Shown piece after piece: positions 51,536 to 64,000 of a DNA stretch of 64,000 nucleotides (within the stretch, counting starts at the first letter, position 1; each line of letters opens with the position of its first letter). Source of the DNA: Planctomycetaceae bacterium (GTDB lineage Bacteria; Planctomycetota; Phycisphaerae; SM23-33); NCBI GenBank assembly GCA_039680605.1, contig JBDKTA010000049.1:62001-126000 (forward strand). The letters are read 5' to 3'. Under the pieces are notes generated by a model. The model searched no databases. It saw only the letters and a list, made by a program, of their open reading frames with translations, and was not told the DNA's origin. The position numbers and the translations under genes were made by a program.

Positions 51536-52213
51536 ATGCGGTCTCACAGCAAGCGGTTCAAGAAAAGCCTCGAGGCGGCGCCCAAGACGGCGTTGCCTGT
51601 GGCTTCGGCGGTCACGGCGCTCAAGGCGCTGCCGCCGACAAAGTTCGACGCCACCGTCGAACTGGTCATGCATCTGGGGATCGACCCCACGCAGGCCGAC
51701 CAGGCCATGCGCGGGGCAATCTCGCTGCCTAACGGTATCGGCGCCTCGCGAAAGGTCATCGCCTTCTGCGACGGGGCAGACGCTGAAAAGGCCTTGGCCG
51801 CCGGGGCGATCGAGGCCGGCTCCGCCGAGCTGATCGCCAAAGTCCTGGGCGGCTGGATGGACTTCGACGTCGCCGTGGCCACCAAGGGCATGATGAAAGA
51901 CGTTTCCAAACTCGGACGCGTCCTGGGCCCCCAGGGCAAGATGCCCTCGCCCAAGGCCGGAACCGTCGTCGACGACATCACCAAGGCGGTGACGGAGTAT
52001 GCTGCCGGAAAGGTCGAGTATCGCAACGACGACGGCGGCAACCTCCACGTGCCGGTGGGCAAGGTGAGCTTCGACGAAAAGAAACTCGTCGAGAACATCG
52101 AGTTCTTCATCGACCACGTGCGGCGCACCAAGCCCTCGACGACCAAGGGCACGTACATCAAGAAAGCATGCCTGACGGCCACCATGAGCCCGTCGGTGCG
52201 GCTGGAAGTTTAG
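51536..52213 (+). CDS. rplA: Ribosomal protein L1
   Basis: The product is 225 residues from ATG 51536 (MRSHSKRFKKSLEAAP), with AAAGGGA 7 nt upstream. Signatures are FDATVELVMHLGIDPTQADQ, GVMKD-type ATKGMMKDVSKLGRVLGPQG, MPSPKAGTVVDDITKAV, and AGKVEYRNDDGGNLHVPVGK. It binds the L1 stalk of 23S rRNA and often represses its own mRNA. The upstream gap of 155 nt is repeat-rich, so any autoregulatory site would have to be in or near the 51499-51516 hairpin. Confidence 0.97.
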   Translation: MRSHSKRFKKSLEAAPKTALPVASAVTALKALPPTKFDATVELVMHLGIDPTQADQAMRGAISLPNGIGASRKVIAFCDGADAEKALAAGAIEAGSAELIAKVLGGWMDFDVAVATKGMMKDVSKLGRVLGPQGKMPSPKAGTVVDDITKAVTEYAAGKVEYRNDDGGNLHVPVGKVSFDEKKLVENIEFFIDHVRRTKPSTTKGTYIKKACLTATMSPSVRLEV

Positions 52214-52220
52214 GTGATCC

Positions 52221-52844
52221 ATGAGCAAACCCGTAAAAGAACTCGTTCGCCAGGAGTTGATCAAGCGTCTGGAAGGCGTCTCGGGGTTGGCCGTCGTCGG
52301 GTTTACCGGCGTTGACGCCATCTCGACGAACCTTATTCGCGGCCGCCTCGACGCCAAGGGCATCCACCTGATGGTGGTCAAGAACGCCTTGGCCCGCCAG
52401 GCGTTCAAGGCGGTCGGTCTCGACGCCGCCGGCGACCTGCTCGACGGTCCCTGCGCGTTGGCCACCGGCGGCGACAGCGTCGTCGACGTGGTGAAGGAAC
52501 TCCTTGACATTAATAAGGATCAGCCGAACCTGATCGTCAAGGCCGCCGTACTGGAAGGTGACGCCTTTGGTCCCGATCGGATTGAGGAACTGAGCAAGTA
52601 TCCCAGCCGCGGCGAGGCCATTGGCACGGTTGTCTCCTGCCTGTTGGCACCGGGGGCCAAGCTGGCCGGCTGCCTCGTCGGACCCGGCGGCGCAATCGCG
52701 GGGATTCTCAAGACCATCGAAGAAAAGTCTCCCGCCCCCGAAGCGCCTGCTGAGCCCGCAGCGCCGGCGGCCGCTCCAGAGCCCGAGCCCGCCCCCGCCC
52801 CTGAAGCGGCAGCGCCCCAGGCCCCGGTCGAACCGACCGCATAG
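52221..52844 (+). CDS. rplJ: Ribosomal protein L10
   Basis: The product is 207 residues, seven bases after the rplA stop. The N-terminal rRNA-binding domain is standard (VKELVRQELIKRLEGVSGLA, GRLDAKGIHLMVVKNALARQ, GPCALATGG). The C-terminal helix for L7/L12 dimers is followed by an Ala/Pro/Glu-rich tail of about 37 residues (APEAPAEPAAPAAAPEPE..), making the protein longer than the usual 165-180. The very short rplA-rplJ spacing leaves no room for the L10 leader seen in E. coli. Confidence 0.96.
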   Translation: MSKPVKELVRQELIKRLEGVSGLAVVGFTGVDAISTNLIRGRLDAKGIHLMVVKNALARQAFKAVGLDAAGDLLDGPCALATGGDSVVDVVKELLDINKDQPNLIVKAAVLEGDAFGPDRIEELSKYPSRGEAIGTVVSCLLAPGAKLAGCLVGPGGAIAGILKTIEEKSPAPEAPAEPAAPAAAPEPEPAPAPEAAAPQAPVEPTA

Positions 52845-52944
52845 ACAGACGATAACCCCCGGCTGCCGATTGGGCCCAAGCGGGCTTAAATGGGACTATG
52901 TGGTCCCGCCTATCAGGCCGGAAAACGTGACAGGAGTTTGAGCA

Positions 52945-53337
52945 ATGGCAGAAGTAGCCCCCAACGTGAAAGAGCTTGCTGAGAAGATCGTCGCCTTGAC
53001 CCTCAAGGAAGCCGTCGAACTGGCCGGATTCCTCAAGAGCGAATATAACATCGAGCCCGCCGCCGGCGGCGCCGTCATGATGACCGGACCCGCCACGGCA
53101 GGCCCTGCCGCCGAGGTCGAGGAAAAGACCGAGTTCGACGTCATCCTCACCGGCGCCGGCGACAAGAAGATCCAGGTCATCAAGGCCGTCCGCGCCCTGA
53201 CCAACCTCGGTCTCAAAGAAGCCAAGGACCTCGTCGAAGGCGCCCCCAAGCCCGTCAAGGAAGGCGTCTCCAAGGAAGAGGCCGAGGCCGCCAAGAAGGC
53301 CCTGGAAGAGTCCGGCGGGACCGTCGAGATCAAGTAG
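52945..53337 (+). CDS. rplL: Ribosomal protein L7/L12
   Basis: The product is 130 residues with AGGAG upstream. The N-terminal dimerisation domain ([20 protein letters not shown]), a short hinge with Gly/Ala/Pro, and the C-terminal domain ([55 protein letters not shown]) are complete. It recruits translation factors on the ribosomal stalk. The rplJ-rplL gap (52845-52944) has a small GGGAC-TATGT-GGTCCC hairpin. Confidence 0.98.
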   Translation: MAEVAPNVKELAEKIVALTLKEAVELAGFLKSEYNIEPAAGGAVMMTGPATAGPAAEVEEKTEFDVILTGAGDKKIQVIKAVRALTNLGLKEAKDLVEGAPKPVKEGVSKEEAEAAKKALEESGGTVEIK

Positions 53338-53340
53338 TAC

Positions 53341-53452
53341 AACACGGAATGATGGAATATTGGAAGAGTGGAAGAATGGGTTCCAGTCGTAGCCAGAGGC
53401 TGCGGCGCGACCTCATTCTTCCATCATTCCATCTTTCCATTCTTCCGGTTTC
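53341..53452. repeat. Inverted repeat of GGAATGATGGAAG words (family H)
   Basis: The left arm 53346-53380 (GGAATGATGGAATATTGG, GGAAGAATGG) and the right arm 53414-53451 (CATTCTTCCATCATTCC, CCATTCTTCCGG) are imperfect complements with a strong purine/pyrimidine skew. It lies between rplL and rpoB, where attenuation or processing sites are found in other bacteria. Confidence 0.85.
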
Positions 53453-53515
53453 GGGTGGCGGATTGGCGTAGAGAAAAGCAGTCTCCTTCCAGCCGGCGGC
53501 GGCTGGACATGAGGT

Positions 53516-56500
53516 ATGAAAATGCTGAGATTCAACAAAGTCAGAAATTTCTGCAGGGTGGGCGACGCGGCCCCGGTGCCGAACCTGAACGAAATCCAGG
53601 TCAAGAGCTATGCCCGGTTTCTTCAGGAAGACGTCGAGCCGACCAAGCGCAAGAACACCGGGCTCGAGGCCCTGCTGCGCGAGGTGTTCCCCATCGTCAG
53701 CTATGACGAGAACAGCCGCCTGGAATACCTCTACTACGAGCTGAACCCGCCGCGGTACACGCCGCAGGAATGCCGCGACCTGCGCCTGACTTTCGGGACG
53801 CCCTTCAAAGTCCACTGCCGCATGGTCCGCAAGGACTCCAAGGAAGTGGTCGAAGAGGGCATCTACATCGGTGAAATCCCCCGCATGCTCGGCGGCGGCG
53901 AGTTCATCATCAATGGCGCCGAACGCGTCATCGTCTCGCAGCTCCACCGCAGCCCGGGCGTCGACTTCACCGTCGAGACGCAGGAAACCGACCGCCCGCT
54001 GCATGGCGCCCGCATCATCCCCGAACGCGGAAGCTGGATCGAGCTGATCGTCACCAAGAAAGACTCGTTGACGATGCGCATCGACCAGTCCAGCAAGATC
54101 CCGGCTACCACATTCCTGCGGGCCATGGACGAACGCTACGGCACCGACTCGCAGATCATCCGCGAGTTCTACCCGACGCGCAACGTGCCTACCGATGAGC
54201 TTCGCCCTCAGATGTACCTCGTCGAGGCCTTCGTCGACGCCGACAGCGGCGAGGAGATCGTCCCCGCCGGCGGTCAGATCGGCGAAGCGCTGACCAAGAT
54301 CGTCGCCAGCAGCGTCAAGAAGATCGAAGTCATCGACGCCGCGGTCGACCCGCTGGTCCTCAACACGCTGTCGGAAGACGCGGCCGATTCGCACGAGTCG
54401 GCGCTGCTGCGCATCTACGCCCGCCTGCGTCCGGGCAACCCGCCCCAGCTTGAAAAAGCCAAGACGCTGTTCAACGAAAAATTCTACGACGAGAACCGCT
54501 ACCGCCTGGGCAAGGTCGGCCGCTTCCGCACGAACCGCAAGTTCCACCAGGACGTGCCCGAGAGCGACATGACGTTGCGTCCGGAAGACTTCCTCAACAC
54601 CCTCAAGTACATGCTCAAGCTGCGCAGCGGCGCCGGCGGCGTCGACGACATCGACCATCTGGGCAACCGTCGCCTGCGCACCATCGACGAACTGGCCAGC
54701 GACGAGCTGCGCAAGGGCCTGCTCAAGCTGCGCCGCACCGTCCAGGAGCGCATGAGCCTCAAGGACCCGCAGGAACTGACCAAGATCGCCGAGCTGATTA
54801 ACTCCAAGAGCGTCTCGTCGAGCGTGGACTTCTTCTTCGGCCGCGGCGAACTGTCGCAGGTCGTCGACCAGCAGAACCCGCTGGCCATGCTCACGCACGA
54901 GCGTCGCCTCTCGGCACTGGGACCGGGCGGCCTGAACCGCAAACGCGCGGGCTTCGAAGTGCGCGACGTGCATATTTCGCACTACGGCCGCATCTGCCCG
55001 ATCGAAACTCCCGAAGGCAACAACATCGGTCTGATCAGTTCGCTGAGCATCTACGCCAACGTGGACGAGTACGGTTTCCTGACCACGCCGTACCGCAAGG
55101 TGTTGCGCGGGCGAGCGACCGGCGAAGTGGCCGATCTGCGGGCTGACGAAGAAATGGAAAGCGTTCTGGCCCCGCCGGACGCCCTGGAAGTCGATTCCAA
55201 GGGCGAGCGGGTTCGCCTGCCGGCCGAACACGTGCTGGCCAGGGAAAAGGGCGAAGTGGCCATGGTCAGCGGCGGCGACGTCGGATACGTCGATATCTCG
55301 CCCAAGCAGACCGTCGGCATCAGCGCGGCGCTGATCCCGTTCCTGGAGCACGACGACGCCAACCGCGCCCTGATGGGCTCGAACATGCAGCGACAAGCCG
55401 TTCCGCTGCTGCGGACCGAGCCGCCGGTGGTGGCCACGGGCATGGAAAGGCCCGTCGCCGAGAACAGCGGCATGGTCGTCCGAGCGCACAGCGCCGGGAC
55501 GGTGACGTACCTCGACGCGACGCGCATCGTCATCGACAACACCGAAGAGTACGACCTGCGCAAGTTCGACAAGCTCAACGAACGCGCCTGCCTCAACCAG
55601 AAGCCCATCGTCGTCGAAGGGCAGAAGGTCAAGCGCGGGCAGATCCTGGCCGACGGCTCGGGCTGCAGCCACGGCGAATTGGCCTTGGGACGCAACGTCC
55701 TGGTGGCGTTCATGCCCTTCGACGGCTACAACTTCGAAGACGCCATCCTGATCTCGGAGCGCCTGGTCAAGCAGGACGTGTTCACGTCGGTCCACCTGGA
55801 GAACTACGACGTCGAGGTTCGCGAGACGAAGCTCGGCCGCGAAGAGTTCACCCGCGACATTCCCAACGTTTCCGAGCGAGCCCTGCGCAACCTCGACGAG
55901 TACGGCATTGTCCGCGTCGGGACGCGCGTCGGCCCCGGCGACATCCTGGTGGGCAAAGTGGCCCCTAAGAGCAAGAGCGAACTGTCGCCCGAGGAAAAGC
56001 TGCTGCACGCGATCTTCGGCCGCGCCGGCGAGGACGTCAAGAACGACTCGCTCGAACTGCCCGCCGGCGAAGAGGGCGTGGTCATCGAGACCAAGCGGTT
56101 CAGCCGCCGCACGCACCTGTCGGAAGATCGCAAGAAAGAGATCACTCGCCAGACCAAGGATTACAAAGAGGCGATGGAATCTCGCATGGCGAAGATCTTC
56201 CGCATGATGGCCGTCGAGATCAACGCCGTGGCGGGCAAGGAAATGATCGACCCGACCACCCGCCAGAAGGTCGGACAGTCTGAACGCGACGACGTCATCC
56301 TCGAGCAGATCGAGAACTTCAAGCCCAAGTGGATCAAGGCCGACAAGCCCGCCCAGCAGGCCGCGGCCGAGGAAGTCTACGGCAAGTTCTGGGCCCTGAT
56401 CGGCGACGTGCGGGCCGAAATGGAACGCAAGCTCGACCACCTCAAGCGCGGCGATGAACTGCCCAGCGGCGTGCTGGAGATGGTCAAGGTCACCGTGGCC

Positions 56501-57286
56501 ACCAAGCGTGCCCTGGGCGTCGGCGACAAGATGGCAGGTCGCCACGGAAACAAGGGCGTCATCGCCCGAATCCTGCCCGAAGAGGACATGCCGTTCCTGT
56601 CCGACGGCACGCCGGTTGACATCGTGCTCAACCCCCTGGGCGTGCCTGGACGTATGAACCTGGGCCAGATTCTCGAAACGCACCTGGGTTGGGCCGCGGC
56701 GATCCTGGGATTCCAGGCCGTCACCCCGGTCTTCGACGGCGCCAAGGAAGCGGAAATCATCCAGTGCGTCCGCGAGGCCAACGAGTACGTTCGCCAGCGG
56801 GCGCAGGACCTGGAAGTGGTCCGCAAGGCCGGCGACACCCGCGAACTGCTGGTGGAGATGCCCGAGGACTGCAAGACGCGCGTCTACGACGGGCGCACCG
56901 GCGAGGCCTTCGAGCAGAAGGTCACGGTCGGCTACATCTATATGAACAAGCTCCACCACCTGGTGGACGAGAAGATCCACGCCCGCGCGACGGGGCCGTA
57001 CTCGCTGATCACGCAGCAGCCCCTGGGCGGCAAGGCCCGCACCGGCGGTCAGCGCTTCGGCGAGATGGAAGTGTGGGGTCTGGAGGCCTACGGCGCCAGC
57101 TATACCCTGCAGGAACTGCTGACCGTCAAGAGCGACGACGTGGAAGGGCGCACGAAGATCTACGAGTCGATGGTCAAGGGCACCAACACCCTCGAGGCCG
57201 GAACGCCCGTCAGCTTCGACGTGCTGTGCAACGAACTTCGCGGGCTGGGCCTCAACATCCAGCTCGAGAAGAAGCGCCTGATTTAG
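53516..57286 (+). CDS. rpoB: DNA-directed RNA polymerase subunit beta
   Basis: The product is 1256 residues from ATG 53516 ([20 protein letters not shown]), GAGG just upstream. Core regions: SPGVDF near 140, the rifampicin pocket [20 protein letters not shown] with [20 protein letters not shown], then [36 protein letters not shown] at the end and [14 protein letters not shown]. Residues equivalent to E. coli Asp516, His526 and Ser531 are present, so no intrinsic rifampicin-resistance change is obvious. It is transcribed with rpoC 36 nt downstream. Confidence 0.98.
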   Translation: MKMLRFNKVRNFCRVGDAAPVPNLNEIQVKSYARFLQEDVEPTKRKNTGLEALLREVFPIVSYDENSRLEYLYYELNPPRYTPQECRDLRLTFGTPFKVHCRMVRKDSKEVVEEGIYIGEIPRMLGGGEFIINGAERVIVSQLHRSPGVDFTVETQETDRPLHGARIIPERGSWIELIVTKKDSLTMRIDQSSKIPATTFLRAMDERYGTDSQIIREFYPTRNVPTDELRPQMYLVEAFVDADSGEEIVPAGGQIGEALTKIVASSVKKIEVIDAAVDPLVLNTLSEDAADSHESALLRIYARLRPGNPPQLEKAKTLFNEKFYDENRYRLGKVGRFRTNRKFHQDVPESDMTLRPEDFLNTLKYMLKLRSGAGGVDDIDHLGNRRLRTIDELASDELRKGLLKLRRTVQERMSLKDPQELTKIAELINSKSVSSSVDFFFGRGELSQVVDQQNPLAMLTHERRLSALGPGGLNRKRAGFEVRDVHISHYGRICPIETPEGNNIGLISSLSIYANVDEYGFLTTPYRKVLRGRATGEVADLRADEEMESVLAPPDALEVDSKGERVRLPAEHVLAREKGEVAMVSGGDVGYVDISPKQTVGISAALIPFLEHDDANRALMGSNMQRQAVPLLRTEPPVVATGMERPVAENSGMVVRAHSAGTVTYLDATRIVIDNTEEYDLRKFDKLNERACLNQKPIVVEGQKVKRGQILADGSGCSHGELALGRNVLVAFMPFDGYNFEDAILISERLVKQDVFTSVHLENYDVEVRETKLGREEFTRDIPNVSERALRNLDEYGIVRVGTRVGPGDILVGKVAPKSKSELSPEEKLLHAIFGRAGEDVKNDSLELPAGEEGVVIETKRFSRRTHLSEDRKKEITRQTKDYKEAMESRMAKIFRMMAVEINAVAGKEMIDPTTRQKVGQSERDDVILEQIENFKPKWIKADKPAQQAAAEEVYGKFWALIGDVRAEMERKLDHLKRGDELPSGVLEMVKVTVATKRALGVGDKMAGRHGNKGVIARILPEEDMPFLSDGTPVDIVLNPLGVPGRMNLGQILETHLGWAAAILGFQAVTPVFDGAKEAEIIQCVREANEYVRQRAQDLEVVRKAGDTRELLVEMPEDCKTRVYDGRTGEAFEQKVTVGYIYMNKLHHLVDEKIHARATGPYSLITQQPLGGKARTGGQRFGEMEVWGLEAYGASYTLQELLTVKSDDVEGRTKIYESMVKGTNTLEAGTPVSFDVLCNELRGLGLNIQLEKKRLI

Positions 57287-57322
57287 AACTGTGGAACTTA
57301 CTCCTTACCGGGAGCATGAATA

Positions 57323-61636
<4,314 letters not shown>

Positions 61637-61640
61637 GAAA

Positions 61641-61746
61641 AGCAGTAACCAGTAACCAGTAAAGGCTGGGTGACATGGTGCCCCGGCAAGACTGATAACC
61701 GATTACTGATTACCGATTACGGATTACTGATTCCTGATTACGGAAA
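61641..61746. repeat. GATTACTGATTACCGATTACGG repeat tract (family I)
   Basis: CAGTAACCAGTAACCAGTAA (61643-61662) on the left and ATAACCGATTACTGATTACC...GATTACGG (61696-61743) on the right share inverted TTACTGGTTACTG-like words. It fills the rpoC-rpsL gap. Confidence 0.8.
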
Positions 61747-61767
61747 ACCGTTTACGAGGTTTGATAG

Positions 61768-62139
<372 letters not shown>

Positions 62140-62142
62140 GCC

Positions 62143-62619
62143 ATGGCATACAAACGATTCACAGCGTCATCGAAGCAGTTGTCACCGGACCCCCGCTACG
62201 GCAGCAAGCTGGCCAGCAAGTTCATCAACTGCTTCATGCTGGACGGCAGGAAGTCCACCGCCCAGAGCATGTTCTACGGCGCCCTGGACATCATTGCCAA
62301 GAAGATCAAGGACGCCCCGCCGATCGAGGTGTTCGAGAAGGCCCTCGACAACGTCAAGCCGCGCATCGAGGTGCGGTCCAAACGCGTCGGCGGCGCCAAC
62401 TACCAGGTGCCCATGCAGGTCAGCTCCAAGCGGCAATTGTCGCTGAGCATCCGATGGATGCGCGAAGCGGTGCGGTCCGGCAAAGGCCGCCCCACCTGCG
62501 TCCGCCTTGCGGACGAGCTGATGGCCGCGTATCGCGGCGAAGGCGCCGCCATGCAGACGCGCGAGAACGTGCATCGCATGGCCGACGCGAACAAGGCCTT
62601 CGCCCACTTTGCCTGGTAA
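62143..62619 (+). CDS. rpsG: Ribosomal protein S7
   Basis: The product is 158 residues, starting three bases after the rpsL stop. S7 signatures: [75 protein letters not shown] and [13 protein letters not shown] at the end. It nucleates folding of the 16S rRNA 3' domain. Confidence 0.98.
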   Translation: MAYKRFTASSKQLSPDPRYGSKLASKFINCFMLDGRKSTAQSMFYGALDIIAKKIKDAPPIEVFEKALDNVKPRIEVRSKRVGGANYQVPMQVSSKRQLSLSIRWMREAVRSGKGRPTCVRLADELMAAYRGEGAAMQTRENVHRMADANKAFAHFAW

Positions 62620-62633
62620 GCTTTTGCAGGGGG

Positions 62634-62673
62634 CGGCATGGCGACACGGGTTCGTGTTTAGTCCGGTTGCCAT
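62634..62673. repeat. Palindrome, family C (diverged)
   Basis: GGCATGGCGACACGGGTTCG on the left and GGTTGCCATGG on the right; the loop differs from other copies by several bases. It lies 15 nt after the rpsG stop. Confidence 0.75.
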
Positions 62674-62787
62674 GGAGAAGCGTATGTGCGGTGAAGCAGG
62701 GCGACGCGCTTAAGCTATCGCCAGGCCAACCGTTTGAAACGTATTATTGTTTTTGTTGCAGTGCAGAGTTTGACACACCCGAAGCCG

Positions 62788-62840
62788 GGTGGCACAGCCT
62801 TTCCAGGCTGTGTGGACACGGGCTGGAAAGCCTGTGTCAC
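62788..62840. repeat. Composite palindrome, family B
   Basis: GGTGGCACAGCCTTTCCAGG and GGCTGGAAAGCCTGTGTCAC form the inverted pair, each self-complementary. Same word as at 2492 and in oppC. Confidence 0.9.
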
Positions 62841-63026
62841 TGTCCCGGCCGAAAACGGTGGTAGTTGAATCGCCCGCCGCCGGCGGATGTTCCCCTGGAA
62901 CCGCTGGCCGAGACGCGACGGGCGACCCCGGCTGGGACGGACCTCGCGAGAGGACGCCCGAGGCCGGGGCTCAGAGAAGGCGACGATGGTTCCAGGACGA
63001 TCGTCGGCCGGCAGTGCCGGCAAGCG

Positions 63027-63080
63027 GGCGGCACAGCCTTTCCAGGCTGTGCAAGACACAGGCTGGAAAGCCTGTGCCAC
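63027..63080. repeat. Composite palindrome, family B
   Basis: GGCACAGCCTTTCCAGGCTG and CAGGCTGGAAAGCCTGTGCC are inverted units, with AAGACA between them. This is the second family B copy in the rpsG-fusA gap, 187 nt from the end of the first. Confidence 0.9.
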
Positions 63081-63278
63081 CGTATCCGCCTCCGCATGAG
63101 ATAGGACAACCGGGCCGATCTGCCTGAAGATCGGCGCCTGCCGCCACCTGCGGCAGTGCTTTGGAACGGTCCCCTTGGGGCTTTCCGGCATCGACTTTGA
63201 ATCGAGTCTGCGCAGGGCAACCTGTCGTCGACCGGTGCAGTTGTGCGCGGCGAGCCACTGAAAGATACAGAACGATAC

Positions 63279-64000
63279 ATGGCCAAGAACCTGACAAAAC
63301 TTAGAAACATCGGCATCATGGCCCACATCGATGCCGGCAAGACCACCGTCAGCGAACGGATCCTCTTCTTCGCCGGTCGCACGCACAAGATCGGCGAGGT
63401 CCATGAGGGCACCGCTGTCATGGATTACCTGCCCGAAGAGCAGGAACGCGGGATCACGATCACCTCCGCGGCCACCACGCTCGAATGGGACGACTGCGCG
63501 ATCAACCTCATCGACACGCCCGGTCACGTCGACTTCACCATCGAGGTCGAGCGCTCGCTGCGCGTGCTGGACGGGGCGGTGGCGGTCTTCTGCGCCGTCG
63601 GCGGCGTCGAGGCCCAGACGGAGACCGTCTGGCACCAGGCCGACCGCTACCGCGTGCCGCGCCTGTGCTTCATCAACAAGCTCGATCGCGCCGGCGCCGA
63701 TTTCGAAAACGTCATGGGCGAGATCGTCTCCCGCCTGCCCAGCAATCCTATCGTCATGCAACTGCCCATCGGCAGCGGCGACGACTTTCTCGGACAGATC
63801 GACCTGGTCCGCCGCAAGGCGTACTACTACGACGCCGCCGAGGTGGCCACAGTCATCCGCGAGGAAGACGTTCCCCCGCAATATCATGACGCCGTTGAGA
63901 AGGCCCGTCACGACCTGCTGGAAAAGGCCGCCGATTTCGACGAGGTCGTCATGGAGAAGTATCTCCACGACCAACCCGTCAGCGAAGCCGAGATCAAACG
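63279..64000 (+). CDS. fusA: Elongation factor G (partial, 3' end outside window)
   Basis: About 240 N-terminal residues are visible from ATG 63279 ([20 protein letters not shown]). GTPase motifs: G1 AHIDAGKTT, switch [15 protein letters not shown]3 DTPGHVDF, G4 INKLDRAG. It drives translocation of tRNA and mRNA on the ribosome. The region before switch I reads [14 protein letters not shown] instead of the usual DWMEQEQERG, as in some EF-G subgroups. The switch I core itself is canonical, unlike in the EF-Tu of this window. The ribosome binding site is weak. Confidence 0.96.
   Translation, partial: MAKNLTKLRNIGIMAHIDAGKTTVSERILFFAGRTHKIGEVHEGTAVMDYLPEEQERGITITSAATTLEWDDCAINLIDTPGHVDFTIEVERSLRVLDGAVAVFCAVGGVEAQTETVWHQADRYRVPRLCFINKLDRAGADFENVMGEIVSRLPSNPIVMQLPIGSGDDFLGQIDLVRRKAYYYDAAEVATVIREEDVPPQYHDAVEKARHDLLEKAADFDEVVMEKYLHDQPVSEAEIK

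Larger units (their letters stand above)
62620..63278. other. 659-nt repeat-filled gap between rpsG and fusA
   Basis: In most bacteria this gap is under 100 nt. Here it holds three palindromes: family C at 62634-62673 and family B at 62788-62840 and 63027-63080. It also holds other GC-rich hairpins such as GATCTGCCTGAAGATC near 63117-63132 and CTGCCGCCACCTGCGGCAG near 63136-63156. No convincing ORF was recognised, although frames stay open because of the base composition. A separate fusA promoter is likely but not identified. Confidence 0.65.

Noticed and set aside
55000-55100. Intrinsic rifampicin or streptomycin resistance in rpoB or rpsL
   Set aside because: The key residues in the rifampicin pocket and the S12 loops look like those of susceptible bacteria.

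Overview
The window is GC-rich bacterial chromosome, most likely from an uncultured planctomycete (Phycisphaerae-like). The grounds are large secreted PQQ-propeller/malectin proteins, DUF2961, DUF5703 and DUF4954 proteins, secreted parallel beta-helix proteins, a YajC with its own signal peptide, and an EF-Tu with an unusual switch I. This placement is an inference from gene content; there is no rRNA here to confirm it.

Layout. 1-6.2 kb (minus strand): a partial MgtC-like membrane protein, a URO-D-fold protein, a sugar isomerase/epimerase-like TIM barrel and a 1218-residue secreted PQQ-propeller protein. 6.3-9.3 kb: a GH172-type (DUF2961) protein and a secreted metallophosphoesterase. 9.4-16.1 kb: an oligopeptide/oligosaccharide ABC importer (binding protein, two permeases, fused double ATPase). 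16.2-33.6 kb: a glycan-degradation neighbourhood (GH4, GH29, GH35, GH130, SDR, giant beta-helix protein) with a DUF433 protein, a Phd/VapC toxin-antitoxin pair, an HU protein and a DUF4954 protein. 33.7-36 kb: a small GspF-like membrane protein and a catalytically dead paralogue of the metallophosphoesterase. 36.4-40.0 kb: a visibly lower-GC, translationally coupled three-gene ABC-3C conflict system (REase-like nuclease, middle component, DUF3732 ABC ATPase). 40.2-47.8 kb: a DUF5703 glycosidase-like protein, tgt-yajC, and a hybrid sensor kinase. 47.8-64 kb: the housekeeping block tRNA-Thr, tuf, rpmG, tRNA-Trp, secE, nusG, rplK, rplA, rplJ, rplL, rpoB, rpoC, rpsL, rpsG, fusA (partial).

How the genes work together. 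The enzymes in 6-33 kb and at 40-42.5 kb look like a toolkit for fucose-, galactose-, mannose- and furanose-containing glycans, with the ABC importer as a plausible uptake route. There is no SusC/SusD pair. The 36-40 kb genes look like an acquired anti-invader module. The last 16 kb is the classical translation/transcription operon series.

The most unusual property is a dense set of dispersed composite palindromes: about 27 loci in 64 kb, in at least ten sequence families. Each family has its own 'word', most are built as two self-complementary hairpins in inverted order, and they fill most gaps between genes, including those inside the rpo/str operons. Some copies are nested inside others. 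Several lie inside genes without breaking the frame: tgt carries a 102-nt in-frame insertion made of two families, oppC has one in its N-terminal tail, and oppA reads through one to its stop. This resembles in principle the protein-coding palindromic elements of Rickettsia. No transposase, RAYT gene, CRISPR array or rRNA was found in the window.
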